From contig CAZBLP010000002.1 of NCBI GenBank assembly GCA_964492825.1, positions 13,761 through 77,760 on the forward strand: a stretch of DNA of 64,000 bases. The letters are read 5' to 3'. Source of the stretch: CAZBLP01 sp964492825. Its GTDB lineage: Bacteria > DYJV01. Below, in pieces: positions 1 through 8,638 of this stretch; the first letter of the stretch is position 1; each line of letters opens with the position of its first letter. The notes beneath the pieces are model-generated. The model had not been told where the DNA came from, searched no databases, and saw nothing but the letters and a program-made list of their open reading frames with translations. The translations under genes and the position numbers were made by a program.

Positions 1-205
1 AATTTAAAAATTTTTCTCTATCTTTTTTTTGAAAATATATATCTTCAGGAATATAAACCTTTTTTAATTCATCTAATGTTTCGTATCCGAATATTTTTAA
101 CAAATGTTTATTAGCATAAAGAAATTTACCAGAAACAGTTGATATGTAATAACCGACCAATGCATTTTCAATAGATTTTCTAAAATCGAAATTCTTTAGT
201 TTCAT
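1..205 (-). CDS. PAS-domain protein, N-terminal part (cut by window edge)
   Basis: Only the first 68 codons are in the window. The translation starts MKLKNFDFRKSIENALVGYY and continues through segments such as SGKFLYANKHLLKIFGY, which is the classic PAS fold pattern (ENALVGYY.. helix/strand, then NxxxxxIFGY). PAS domains bind small ligands or cofactors and usually sit in front of histidine kinase, diguanylate cyclase or similar output domains. Here the output domain lies outside the window, so the activity is unknown. The ATG follows a GAGG ribosome-binding site embedded in the last codons of prfB, 5 bases after its stop, so it is probably translated from the same mRNA as prfB. Confidence 0.75.
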   Translation of the reverse strand, partial: MKLKNFDFRKSIENALVGYYISTVSGKFLYANKHLLKIFGYETLDELKKVYIPEDIYFQKKDREKFLN

Positions 206-210
206 GATAA

Positions 211-1315
211 TTATCCTCTAACTGAAAAAAGAAAGTTATTAATAAAATCACCCAGTAGTTCTCCGTCCATCATTGCTTTTACATTGCCGGTTTCAAATCC
301 GGTTCTATGGTCCTTAACAAGCTGATAAGGATGCATAATATATGATCTAATCTGACTTCCCCAACCAATTTCCTTCTGCTCGCCTCGCATTTCATCAATT
401 TCTTCCTGATGTGCTTTTTTCTCAAGTTCATGAATTTTAGCTTTTAAAATATTCATAGCAACTTCTTTGTTTCTATGTTGGGATCTTTCATTCTGACATT
501 GTACAACAATACCAGTAGGCAGGTGTGTAATTCTAACTGCTGAATCTGTTTTATTCACATGCTGGCCTCCTGCACCACTTGCTCTGTAAGTGTCAATCTT
601 TAGGTCTTTTTCATTAATTTCAACTACTATTTCACTACTGATCTCAGGAATTACGGAAATGGAAGCAAAAGAAGTATGCCGTTTTTTATTTGCATCAAAA
701 GGAGAAATTCTAACCAATCTGTGAATGCCTGTCTCACTTTTCAACAATCCGTAGGCATAATCACCTTTTGCCAAAAAGGTTGCACTTTTTATACCAGCTT
801 CTTCCATTGATTGTATATCTACGATTTCTGTTTTAAATCCTTTTTTTTCGCACCATCTCAGATACATTCTCAATAGCATTTCCGCCCAATCTTGAGCTTC
901 AGTGCCGCCAGCACCAGCATTTATGCTAACTATTGCATTTGACTGGTCATTTGTATCAGACAAAATTTCTTTTATTTCAAGATTATTTATTTCTTTTTTT
1001 AAAATCTTAAGTTCTGCTTCTATTTCTTTAAAAAATTCTTCATCATTTTCAGATTCAAAAAGCTCAATAGATATATTAAGATCATCCAGTTTATTACAGA
1101 GTAAATTAAAATGATTTATAATATCTTTTAATCTTTTTTCCTCTTTTAAAATATTTTTTGCTTTTTCAGGATCATCCCAAAACTTGGACTCAGATAATTG
1201 GTGAGAAATTTGGGATAATGTTTTTTTCTTATCTTCAATTTCAAAGATAACTCCTTAAGTTATCAAGTTTTTTTTCTAATTCAGAGACTTCTTTTTTTAT
1301 TTCCCAAAGCTCCAA
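211..1315 (-). CDS. prfB: Peptide chain release factor 2, with programmed +1 frameshift
   Basis: RF2 terminates translation at UGA and UAA. It is read in two frames. Zero frame starts at TTG (1315-1313) after a GGGAGG site inside the end of purA and encodes 24 codons ending ..LRSYL, then an in-frame TGA at 1243-1241. A +1 shift on CTT-TGA continues as EIEDKKKTLSQISH through to the stop at 211. The shift site has the family hallmark: an internal AGGAG a few bases before CTT TGA. The rebuilt protein is about 367 residues (E. coli RF2 is 365), with SPF near 204-206 and GGQ near 249-251, matching the known positions. The frameshift is the established RF2 autoregulation mechanism, not an error. 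The TTG start is inferred from the ribosome-binding site. Confidence 0.95.
1241..1256 (-). promoter_or_regulatory. prfB programmed frameshift site
   Basis: On the minus strand the sequence reads AAGGAGTTATCTTTGA: an internal Shine-Dalgarno-like AGGAG, a short spacer, the slippery CTT codon and the in-frame TGA. This is the arrangement known from bacterial prfB, where low RF2 favours slippage of tRNA-Leu from CUU to UUU and restores synthesis of RF2. Downstream +1-frame coding is intact. Confidence 0.93.
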
Positions 1316-1316
1316 C

Positions 1317-2600
1317 TTATTCCTCCCAAAGGTTTTCTAATATTAATGTATCATCTCTGTCTGCACCTATTGAAACTATTGAAATTTTCGTTTCAATTAT
1401 ATCTTCAATAGCCTTGATATAATCTTTGGCAGTCTGAGGAAGCTCGTTATATGTTTTTACTTTAGATTTTTCAATTATTCCCCATCCTTTGAAAGTTTTA
1501 TAAATAGGTTTTACTTTTTCCAAGAAATAACAGTTATTTTGAAAATAGTCAAATTTCTTTTCATTAATATTATATGATGTGCAGATTTTAATCTCGTTAA
1601 GACCATCTAAAACATCAAGTTTAGTTAAAGCAATAGTATCAATATCATTTATATTTACTGCGTATTTCAGTGCAACTGCATCAAGCCATCCACATCGACG
1701 AGGTCTGCCTGTTGTGGAACCGAATTCGCCACCTTGTTCTCTGATTTTATCCCCTATTTCATTAAATAGCTCTGTTGGAAAAGGTCCTGAGCCAACTCTT
1801 GTAGTGTATGCTTTGGTAATACCAACAATTTTATTTAATGTTTTATAGCCTACGCCTGACCCTGAAAAAATATTTCCTGAAACTGTATTTGATGAAGTTA
1901 CATAAGGATAAGTCCCATGGTCAATATCCAAAAGTATACCCTGAGCTCCTTCAAAAAGTATTTTTTTATTATTTTTTTTGGCATTAATTAAAAGCTGATG
2001 TGTATCAGCAATAAACTCTTTTAAATATTCTCCATACTTGAGATATTCATCTAAAATTGAGTTTTTATCTAATTTTTCTCCATTGTAATAAGCAAGTAGA
2101 AAATTTTTCTCAGGTAAAACTTCACTTAAAATAGCATCCAAAATATTTTTGTTAGTTAAATCTGCTATTCTGATACCTTTTCGTGATATTTTATCTTCAT
2201 AAGCAGGTCCGATTCCCCTGCCTGTAGTACCTATTTTTTTTATCTCTCTTAACAAATCAAGTGAAACATGGTAAGGCATAATAACATGGGCATTAACACT
2301 TATTTTTAACCTATCCGGAGTTATTTCCAATCCGTTTTCTTTTAATGTTTCTATTTCCTTTATTAAAATTTTCGGATCAATAACCACTCCGTTTCCAATA
2401 ACACATATGGCATTTTCATTAAAAATGCCTGAAGGAATAAGGTGTAGAATCGTTTTTTTATTGTTAATAACAAGGGTATGCCCGGCATTATTTCCTCCTT
2501 GAAATCTTGCAACAATATCAGCTTTATCAGCTAATATATCAACTATTTTACCTTTTCCCTCGTCACCCCATTGAGTCCCTAAGATAGCGATATTACTCAT
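1317..2600 (-). CDS. purA: Adenylosuccinate synthetase
   Basis: Catalyses GTP-dependent joining of IMP and aspartate to adenylosuccinate, the first committed step to AMP, in the cytoplasm. The 427-residue protein is full length for the family. It starts MSNIAILGTQWGDEGKGKIVD, carrying the GDEGKGK phosphate-binding loop, followed by FQGGNNAGHT and the TTGRGIGP segment, with STTGRPRRCGWLD near residue 295. The ATG is preceded by AAGGAG. The stop codon is 1 base from the TTG start of prfB, so the two are translationally linked. Only about 20 bases separate it from a terminator-like hairpin after serA, so its mRNA must read through that hairpin. Confidence 0.96.
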   Translation of the reverse strand: MSNIAILGTQWGDEGKGKIVDILADKADIVARFQGGNNAGHTLVINNKKTILHLIPSGIFNENAICVIGNGVVIDPKILIKEIETLKENGLEITPDRLKISVNAHVIMPYHVSLDLLREIKKIGTTGRGIGPAYEDKISRKGIRIADLTNKNILDAILSEVLPEKNFLLAYYNGEKLDKNSILDEYLKYGEYLKEFIADTHQLLINAKKNNKKILFEGAQGILLDIDHGTYPYVTSSNTVSGNIFSGSGVGYKTLNKIVGITKAYTTRVGSGPFPTELFNEIGDKIREQGGEFGSTTGRPRRCGWLDAVALKYAVNINDIDTIALTKLDVLDGLNEIKICTSYNINEKKFDYFQNNCYFLEKVKPIYKTFKGWGIIEKSKVKTYNELPQTAKDYIKAIEDIIETKISIVSIGADRDDTLILENLWEE

Positions 2601-2622
2601 TTTTATCTCCTTAAAAATAAAA

Positions 2623-2651
2623 AACCAGCACTCAATTTCTGAGAGCTGGTT
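2623..2651 (-). terminator. Terminator or attenuator hairpin between serA and purA
   Basis: Minus-strand arms AACCAGC-T-CTCA and TGAG-T-GCTGGTT pair around a GAAAT loop with one mismatch, followed by TTTTTTATTTTT: an intrinsic terminator shape. It lies just after the serA stop and ends immediately before the purA ribosome-binding site, leaving no room for a purA promoter after it. It may therefore attenuate purA rather than simply end serA. Confidence 0.75.
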
Positions 2652-2669
2652 AGGTTGAAAATTAAAGCT

Positions 2670-4262
2670 TTATAATTCAATTAATGTAGCAGAGACAATA
2701 TTCGGTAGTTCATTTAAACCTTTGAGAATTTCTTCAGTTATTTCATTGTCAACTTGAACAATGGATATAGCCATACCACCAATTGCTTCTCTGCCAAATT
2801 GCATATTGCCTATATTAATATTATTTTTCCCAAGATAAGAGCCAATATTCCCAATTACTCCAGGTTTGTCATAATTGTAAAGCAATATTATATGACCTGT
2901 AGGTTCTGCTTCTACACTAAAATTGTTAATTGAAACAATTCTAATATCTTCCTTACCAAACAATGCTCCTTCAACAGAATATTTGTTCTCGTCGTTAATT
3001 GTTGTAACAACAATAGAAGATGAAAAATTCTTACCTTCTTCATTTTTTGCTTCATTAATTCTGATACCTCTTTCTTTGGCAACTATTGGCGCATTTACAA
3101 AATTTACATTTTCACCCATCATTGGTGTTAGAAGCCCTTTAATTACAGACAAGGTAATAGGAGAAACATCATATTTTGCTACTTCACCGTAATATTCAAT
3201 AAATACTTCAGTAAAGCCGCATGAATCTTTGCACATTTGAGTAACGAAACTTCCCATTTTTTCTCCTAATTTTATATATGGCTTAATTGACTTAAGCTCT
3301 TCCTGGCTGACAGAAGGCACATTTAAAGCATTTTTTATTATACCGAAATTTAAAAAATCAACCATTTGCTCTGCAACAGCAACAGCCACATTATATTGAG
3401 CTTCTTTAGTAGAAGCACCAAGATGAGGTGTGCATATAAATTTATCATGTTTAAAAAGCGGATGTGAAAAATCTGGTGGTTCTTTTGAAAAAACATCAAA
3501 AGCTGCACCAGCGACTTTACCGCTATTTAAAGCTTCCACAAGGTCATCTTCATTTACTATTCCACCTCTTGCACAGCAGATAATCCTAACCCCGTCTTTC
3601 ATTTTTGCAAAAGTATCCTTATTAATAAGATCTTTGGTGTCTTTTGTTAATGGTGTGTGAACTGTAATGTAATCACTTTCTTTATAAATTTCCTCAAGAC
3701 TGACAAGTTTAACACCTTTTTTAGATGCATTTTCTTCTGAAATAAACGGATCATAGCCAATTACTTTCATTTTTAAACCAATAGCTCTATTGGCAACAAT
3801 AGTCCCTATATTACCAAGCCCTATAATTCCAAGGGTTTTATTAAAAAGCTCTGTACCCATAAATTTGCTTTTTTCCCATTTGCCGTTTTTAAGACTTGCA
3901 GTAGCTTGCGGAATATTTCTTGAAAGTGACATCATCATTGCTAAAGTATGCTCAGCTGTTGTAATTGTATTGCCTTGGGGTGTATTCATAACAACTATTC
4001 CCTTTTCAGTAGCAGTAGGAATATCAACGTTATCAACACCAATCCCTGCTCTTCCTATGGCTTTTAATTTTGAAGCATATTTTAAAACATCTTTTGTGAG
4101 TTTTGTAGCGCTTCTAATAACAATACCGTCATATTCTCCAATAACCTCCATTAATTCTTCTTTGCTCATACCAACTTTCACATCTACTTCTATATTATCT
4201 GCATTTTTAAGTATTTCAACTCCATGTTCATGGAGTTTGTCACTTACAAGCACTTTGTACAT
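2670..4262 (-). CDS. serA: D-3-phosphoglycerate dehydrogenase
   Basis: Oxidises 3-phosphoglycerate to 3-phosphohydroxypyruvate with NAD, the first step of serine synthesis. At 530 residues it is the long type: a catalytic domain (about 1-100 and 285-315), an NAD-binding Rossmann domain with GLGNIGTIVANRA near 147-159, the catalytic ARGGIVNEDDL and HLGAST segments, an intervening ASB-like domain (about 320-450), and a C-terminal ACT domain (about 455-530) that in this family senses serine. The ATG follows an AAGGGG site. It is 25 bases downstream of the class V aminotransferase gene, which probably supplies the next pathway step. Confidence 0.96.
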   Translation of the reverse strand: MYKVLVSDKLHEHGVEILKNADNIEVDVKVGMSKEELMEVIGEYDGIVIRSATKLTKDVLKYASKLKAIGRAGIGVDNVDIPTATEKGIVVMNTPQGNTITTAEHTLAMMMSLSRNIPQATASLKNGKWEKSKFMGTELFNKTLGIIGLGNIGTIVANRAIGLKMKVIGYDPFISEENASKKGVKLVSLEEIYKESDYITVHTPLTKDTKDLINKDTFAKMKDGVRIICCARGGIVNEDDLVEALNSGKVAGAAFDVFSKEPPDFSHPLFKHDKFICTPHLGASTKEAQYNVAVAVAEQMVDFLNFGIIKNALNVPSVSQEELKSIKPYIKLGEKMGSFVTQMCKDSCGFTEVFIEYYGEVAKYDVSPITLSVIKGLLTPMMGENVNFVNAPIVAKERGIRINEAKNEEGKNFSSSIVVTTINDENKYSVEGALFGKEDIRIVSINNFSVEAEPTGHIILLYNYDKPGVIGNIGSYLGKNNINIGNMQFGREAIGGMAISIVQVDNEITEEILKGLNELPNIVSATLIEL

Positions 4263-4287
4263 TTTGAAACCCCTTTCTTAACTGTTT

Positions 4288-5427
4288 TTAACTTGAAAAA
4301 ATTTCAAGAGCTTTTCCAACTCCTTTACCCATTTCAAAGTTATATCCAAGCTTTTTCAGAGCTAATTCTAATCCTGAAATAGCTATAATTATATCAAATT
4401 TATCATAAAATCCAAGATGAGATAATCTGAATATTTTACCTTTAGCTTCACCTTGCCCGCCAGCTATTGTAATTTTATGGTCTTCTCTATATGATTTTAC
4501 AATATCTTGTCCATCAATTCCTTCAGGAGCTAAAACTGCTGTAACAGATTCACTTGGAGAATCAGGTGCAAATAATTTCAATCCTAGTGCCTTTACTGCT
4601 TCTCTTGTAGCTTTGGCAAGAAGTGCATGTCTTTTAAAAACATTTTCCAAACCTTCATCTTTAATCATATCAAGAACTTTGGAAAGTCCGATAATAAGTG
4701 ATACAGCAGGAGTATATGCATTTTGATTTTTTTTAAGATTTTTTCTCTCTTTTTTAAAATCAAAGTAATATTTTGGCAGGTTTGATTTTTCCATAAAAGA
4801 CCAGGCTTTCTCACTTACAGAAGCAAATGCAAGACCTGGAGGAAGCATAAAAGCTTTTTGAGAACCGCTTACAACTATATCAATACCCCAGTTATCAGTT
4901 TCAATATTGAAAACTCCTACACCTGTAATACCGTCAACAATCATAAGACAATTATCATTATTTTTTACCAATTCAGCAATTTCTTTAATAGGATGCTTAA
5001 CACCTGTGGAAGTTTCACTTGCCTGAACAAGAATACCTTTAGTATCAGGATTTGACTTTAAGGCATCTTTAACATCATCCACTTTAACAGCAGTACCCCA
5101 TTTTACATCAATATATACAGGATTGAGTCCGTATGCTTCACTGATTTCACCCCATCTTTCTCCAAATTTCCCACCTCTGATAACCAAGACTTTGTCATTT
5201 TTGCAAAAACAGTTGGCAACAGATGCTTCCATAGCTCCTGTACCTGATGAAGCAAAAACAATAACATCATTCTCTGTTTGAAAGACATATTTAAGATCTT
5301 CTGCAACTTTTTTAAAAATAGCTTTGTAATTTGGTGCTCTGTGATGAATAATAGGAAGAGCCATTTCATTTAAAACATCTTGTGGTACAGGCGTTGGGCC
5401 TGGTGCTAATAATCTCCATTTTTCCAT
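4288..5427 (-). CDS. Class V aminotransferase, probable phosphoserine aminotransferase
   Basis: A PLP-dependent aminotransferase of the alanine-glyoxylate/serine-pyruvate group (379 residues). It begins with the family signature LLAPGPTPVP and IIHHRAPNYKAIF. The PLP lysine lies in SGSQKAFMLPPG near residue 190, and the conserved DGITGVG near 165 precedes it. No classical serC is seen in the window. This gene is directly upstream of serA on one transcript, so the likely job is converting phosphohydroxypyruvate to phosphoserine, as class V enzymes of this type are thought to do in some anaerobes and archaea. Alanine-glyoxylate transamination is the alternative. Family assignment is firm, the substrate is inferred from context. 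Confidence 0.85.
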   Translation of the reverse strand: MEKWRLLAPGPTPVPQDVLNEMALPIIHHRAPNYKAIFKKVAEDLKYVFQTENDVIVFASSGTGAMEASVANCFCKNDKVLVIRGGKFGERWGEISEAYGLNPVYIDVKWGTAVKVDDVKDALKSNPDTKGILVQASETSTGVKHPIKEIAELVKNNDNCLMIVDGITGVGVFNIETDNWGIDIVVSGSQKAFMLPPGLAFASVSEKAWSFMEKSNLPKYYFDFKKERKNLKKNQNAYTPAVSLIIGLSKVLDMIKDEGLENVFKRHALLAKATREAVKALGLKLFAPDSPSESVTAVLAPEGIDGQDIVKSYREDHKITIAGGQGEAKGKIFRLSHLGFYDKFDIIIAISGLELALKKLGYNFEMGKGVGKALEIFSS

Positions 5428-5471
5428 TATATATTCTCCTTTTTGAGATAGTTAAAATTGCAACAAGGTGT

Positions 5472-5498
5472 CTTATATCATTAGGTATTCTCTGTCAA
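5472..5498 (-). promoter_or_regulatory. Candidate promoter of the aminotransferase-serA operon
   Basis: Minus strand TTGACA (5498-5493), a 15-base spacer, then TATAAG preceded by TGA (an extended -10, TGnTATAAG). It would give a leader of roughly 40 bases before the AAGGAG site and ATG at 5427. The spacer is short, but the extended -10 compensates. Confidence 0.5.
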
Positions 5499-5633
5499 GA
5501 ATTTTATCTTAAATAATAGCTATTTTAAGTTTTTTTAATTGATTTAAAGTCAAAATAATAGTATTACTAAATAAAGTTATTTGATTTTTTGTATTAAAGT
5601 TTAATATTGAGCTAAAAAAATCAGGAGGGAAAA

Positions 5634-6398
5634 ATGTTATCTGGTAAGATAGCCATAGTTACAGGTGGAGGAAGTGGAATAGGCAAGGGTATTGCAGAAA
5701 TTTTTTCAAAAAATGGTGCAAACGTGATTATTGCAGATTTTAATGAGGAAAATGGCAAAAGCGCAGAAAAAGAAATAAAAAACAGTTGTTTTATAAAAAC
5801 AGATGTGAGCAATGAAGATAGTGTTAAAAACATGGTTGAAAAGACTGTTGAAAAATTCGGTTCCATTGACATTCTTGTGAATAATGCTGGATTGCAGTAT
5901 ATTGCAAAAGTTGAGGATTTTCCAATTGAAAAATGGAATCAGTTAATTGGTGTAATGCTTACTGGTACATTTTTATGTACAAAATATTCTGTGCCCTATA
6001 TGAAAAAGAAGAATTGGGGAAGAATTATTAATACCTCTTCAGCACATGGCAAAGAAGCATCTCCATGGAAAGCTGCTTATGTATCAGCCAAACATGGTAT
6101 TATTGGTTTTACAAAGGTAATTGCTAAAGAACTTGCAGAGTTTAATATTACAGCTAATTCTATATGCCCGGGATATGTTTTGACTCCTCTTGTTCAAAAA
6201 CAGATTGAAGATCTTGCCAAACAGTATGGTATTAGTGAAGATGAAGTTCCTGCTAAAGTGCTTTTAAAAGACCAGCCTATTAAATCCCTTGTTACAATAG
6301 AAGAAGTGGCAGAATTGGCTCTCTATCTTGCGTCGGAAAAAGCAAGACTTATAACTTCTCAATCTTTAAGTATTGACGGTGGCTGGACAGCCCACTAA
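5634..6398 (+). CDS. bdhA: 3-hydroxybutyrate dehydrogenase (SDR family)
   Basis: A short-chain dehydrogenase of 254 residues with NAD-binding TGGGSGIGKG near the N-terminus, NNAG near 88, and catalytic Ser-Tyr-Lys (SSAHG.. then YVSAKHG near 155). The C-terminal part, with a QIEDLAKQYGISEDE insertion, KDQPIKSLVTIEEVA and the terminal DGGWTAH, is characteristic of D-3-hydroxybutyrate dehydrogenases, which interconvert 3-hydroxybutyrate and acetoacetate. The start follows AGGAGGG. The upstream 200 bases separate it from a divergent serine operon. The substrate is assigned by resemblance, and polyhydroxybutyrate genes are not present in the window. Confidence 0.85.
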   Translation: MLSGKIAIVTGGGSGIGKGIAEIFSKNGANVIIADFNEENGKSAEKEIKNSCFIKTDVSNEDSVKNMVEKTVEKFGSIDILVNNAGLQYIAKVEDFPIEKWNQLIGVMLTGTFLCTKYSVPYMKKKNWGRIINTSSAHGKEASPWKAAYVSAKHGIIGFTKVIAKELAEFNITANSICPGYVLTPLVQKQIEDLAKQYGISEDEVPAKVLLKDQPIKSLVTIEEVAELALYLASEKARLITSQSLSIDGGWTAH

Positions 6399-6460
6399 TT
6401 TTATCGCAATTTATTCTGTGCTTTGATATAAAAAATTTTGAACAAATAAAGGAGGATGGA

Positions 6461-7294
6461 ATGCTTAGAATAACTGTAATTTGTGAGAACAGTGTAATTG
6501 TGCCTTTTGGTGTGGTTGGTGAGCATGGATTTGCAGCTTTTGTAGAAACCTCCAATGGTAATTTTCTTTTTGACACAGGCCAGGGTAAAGGTATTTTGCA
6601 AAACAGTACTATTTTGAATAAAGATTTATCCACAATAAAATATCTTGTTATCTCTCACGGCCATTATGACCATACAATGGGTATACCTCAAGTGTTGTTA
6701 AAAAAATCACCTCTTAATATTTATGCTCATCAAGATATTTTTTTAAACAGGTATTGGATTAAAGATAATATGCCACCTAAATTTATAGGTATACCTTATA
6801 AAAAAGAGTATCTTGAATCTCTTGGAGCGAATTTTAAATTTATAAAAGATTATTTTGAAATTGAAGCAGGAGTTTATCTCAGTGGTGAGATTCCAATGAA
6901 AACAGATTTTGAAAAAGTTGATATTAATATGAAAATTTTAACAAAAGATGGTAAGTTTCAGCAGGATAATTTGAAAGATGATTTTTCACTTGCCATTGAC
7001 ACTCCAAAAGGTTTGATAATTCTCCTTGGGTGTGCACATGCGGGCATGGTTAATATACTTAACCACTTTATAGATAAAACAGGTAAAGATAGAATTTATG
7101 CTGTTATTGGAGGAACCCACCTTGGATTTGCTTCACCTGAGCAGATGGAAAATACTTTGAAAGTTCTTGATGAATACAAAATTGAAAAATTAGGTGTTTC
7201 ACATTGTACAGGTCTTGCAAACAGTGCTACGCTTTTTAATATTCTGAAAGACAGATTTTTCTTTGCATCTGTTGGCGCAGTAATGGAAATATAG
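6461..7294 (+). CDS. MBL-fold metallohydrolase, dihydropterin phosphate synthase-like
   Basis: A 277-residue metallo-beta-lactamase-fold protein. Metal ligands are visible in SHGHYDHTMG (HxHxDH motif, about 65-74), GCAHAGMVN (about 190) and GGTHLG and SHCTG near the C-terminus. The N-terminal CENSVIVPFGVVGEHGFAAFVE pattern and overall layout match the branch annotated as 7,8-dihydropterin-6-methyl-4-(ribofuranosyl)aminobenzene phosphate synthase-like, whose bacterial members mostly lack a known substrate. It starts after AAAGGAGG. It follows bdhA by about 60 bases in the same direction and may be cotranscribed. Confidence 0.8.
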   Translation: MLRITVICENSVIVPFGVVGEHGFAAFVETSNGNFLFDTGQGKGILQNSTILNKDLSTIKYLVISHGHYDHTMGIPQVLLKKSPLNIYAHQDIFLNRYWIKDNMPPKFIGIPYKKEYLESLGANFKFIKDYFEIEAGVYLSGEIPMKTDFEKVDINMKILTKDGKFQQDNLKDDFSLAIDTPKGLIILLGCAHAGMVNILNHFIDKTGKDRIYAVIGGTHLGFASPEQMENTLKVLDEYKIEKLGVSHCTGLANSATLFNILKDRFFFASVGAVMEI

Positions 7295-7428
7295 TTCAAC
7301 CTGTATATACAATAAAATAAAAATTACTTTAGATTTTAGTAATTAAGAGTTAAAAATTTATTATAGACTCATTACTCTTGATTTAAGTGAAATTTGGACT
7401 TTCAAGTAATAGAATAGGAGTTTTTACA

Positions 7429-7899
7429 ATGATTAAAGTTAATATTCCAGGCAGAGATTTATTAGAATTGGAATATGCTGTTTTTGACATGAATGGGACA
7501 TTGACTGTTGACGGCAATATAATGGAAAGTACAAAAAAAAGATTAATGTTGCTTTCTCAGATTTTGAAAATTTATGTTTTAACAGCAGATACATTTGGAA
7601 GAGCTTCAGAGGTATTTAAATCATTGCCAGTTGAATTGACAATTGTTGACAAAAATAACGGTCAGGATGACAAATTAAAATTTATTGAGAAATTAGGTGT
7701 TAAAAAATGTGTTGCTTTTGGAAACGGATACAATGATATAAAAATGTTAAAGAAGGCCTGCCTGGGTATAGCAGTAATAGGTGAAGAAGGATTAAATACT
7801 AATGCTTTAATTAATTCTGATATTTGTGTGAAAAATATTAATGATGGATTGGATTTGTTGCTTATTGTCAAAAGATTAATAGCTACTCTGAGAAAATAA
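7429..7899 (+). CDS. HAD-family protein resembling the P-type ATPase P domain
   Basis: A 156-residue stand-alone HAD-like protein. It carries motif I FDMNGTLT (FDxxGTLT), a threonine motif II (VLTADT) and the distal FGNGYNDIKMLKKA (GNGxND) acidic motif, then GIAVIGEEG, the order of the phosphorylation domain of P-type ATPases but without membrane or nucleotide-binding domains. Such soluble P-type ATPase-like proteins occur in many anaerobes and their substrate is unknown. Start chosen at the ATG after AGGAG at 7417-7420. An earlier in-frame ATG at 7387 lacks a ribosome-binding site. The last 24 bases overlap the convergent amidohydrolase. Confidence 0.75.
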   Translation: MIKVNIPGRDLLELEYAVFDMNGTLTVDGNIMESTKKRLMLLSQILKIYVLTADTFGRASEVFKSLPVELTIVDKNNGQDDKLKFIEKLGVKKCVAFGNGYNDIKMLKKACLGIAVIGEEGLNTNALINSDICVKNINDGLDLLLIVKRLIATLRK

Positions 7900-8604
7900 A
7901 TTAAGCAAATTGTCACATGTTATTTTATTAAAATTGTCTCCTGAAAATAACATTTCTATTTTTTTTAATTCATAATATGGTGAGCCAAAAGGATAATCAC
8001 TTCCGAAAAGTAGTTTGCTTGTACCAAAATTTTTAGTAAAATCAATTATTTCATATTCATCAGCAAGTGCTGAATCTGCATAAATATTATCCTCTGCAAA
8101 GATTCCTTCTGCTTTCAGTCTATCATATCCGCCATTTAAAAAACCTAAATGAGGAATAATAATATTTGTCCTTTTATCTATCAAATTTATGAAATTTAAA
8201 CAATTATGAAATTCTTCCTCTATAATAACAGGTAGTTTTTTATTACATATATACTCTATAAAATTTTTACATTCTGAAGATAAATAATTATAAACAGGTT
8301 CATTTGAATGCCTGTGCCATTTTATTCCTTTGAATTTTTTATCAGGAATTTGAAAATCATTCCAAACAAAATAGTATGCAAATAAATTTTCTCTGTTATT
8401 GATTATATTCAAAAGATAATTATGCACATTTGTTCTTGATTTTTTATAAATATCAGAATCAGTAAAATTAGGGTCATATCTGTTATAAATTTCTTCCACA
8501 GGTGAAAATAAAACTCCTCCGTTAATACCTGCTTTTTCCCATTCATTGAAAATAACCTCAAATGGTAATGTTAAGCCACAATGTACATGAGCATCTAAAA
8601 TCAT
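7876..8604 (-). CDS. Amidohydrolase-family metal-dependent hydrolase
   Basis: A 242-residue TIM-barrel amidohydrolase of the amidohydro-related type. It begins MILDAHVHCG (the HxH metal site on strand 1). It later shows IIPHLGFLNGG (strand histidine) and LLFGSDYPFGSPYYEL near residue 200, where the aspartate is the usual catalytic residue. The substrate cannot be read from the sequence. No Shine-Dalgarno motif precedes the ATG. Instead a -10-like TATATT lies 6 bases upstream, suggesting a leaderless mRNA. The 3' end overlaps the convergent HAD gene by 24 bases. Confidence 0.75.
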   Translation of the reverse strand: MILDAHVHCGLTLPFEVIFNEWEKAGINGGVLFSPVEEIYNRYDPNFTDSDIYKKSRTNVHNYLLNIINNRENLFAYYFVWNDFQIPDKKFKGIKWHRHSNEPVYNYLSSECKNFIEYICNKKLPVIIEEEFHNCLNFINLIDKRTNIIIPHLGFLNGGYDRLKAEGIFAEDNIYADSALADEYEIIDFTKNFGTSKLLFGSDYPFGSPYYELKKIEMLFSGDNFNKITCDNLLNLFSQSSY

Positions 8605-8610
8605 AATTAC

Positions 8611-8638
8611 AATATATAAAATTTTTATAAAAATTCAA
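8611..8638 (-). promoter_or_regulatory. Candidate promoter giving a leaderless amidohydrolase mRNA
   Basis: Minus strand TTGAAT (8638-8633), 16-base spacer, TATATT (8616-8611), then six bases and the ATG at 8604. Transcription would begin at or within a base or two of the start codon, which fits the absence of a ribosome-binding site. Confidence 0.5.

Noticed and set aside
3790..4281. 163-codon plus-strand frame antisense to serA
   Set aside because: It is a shadow of a strongly conserved gene, with no start signal or family match.
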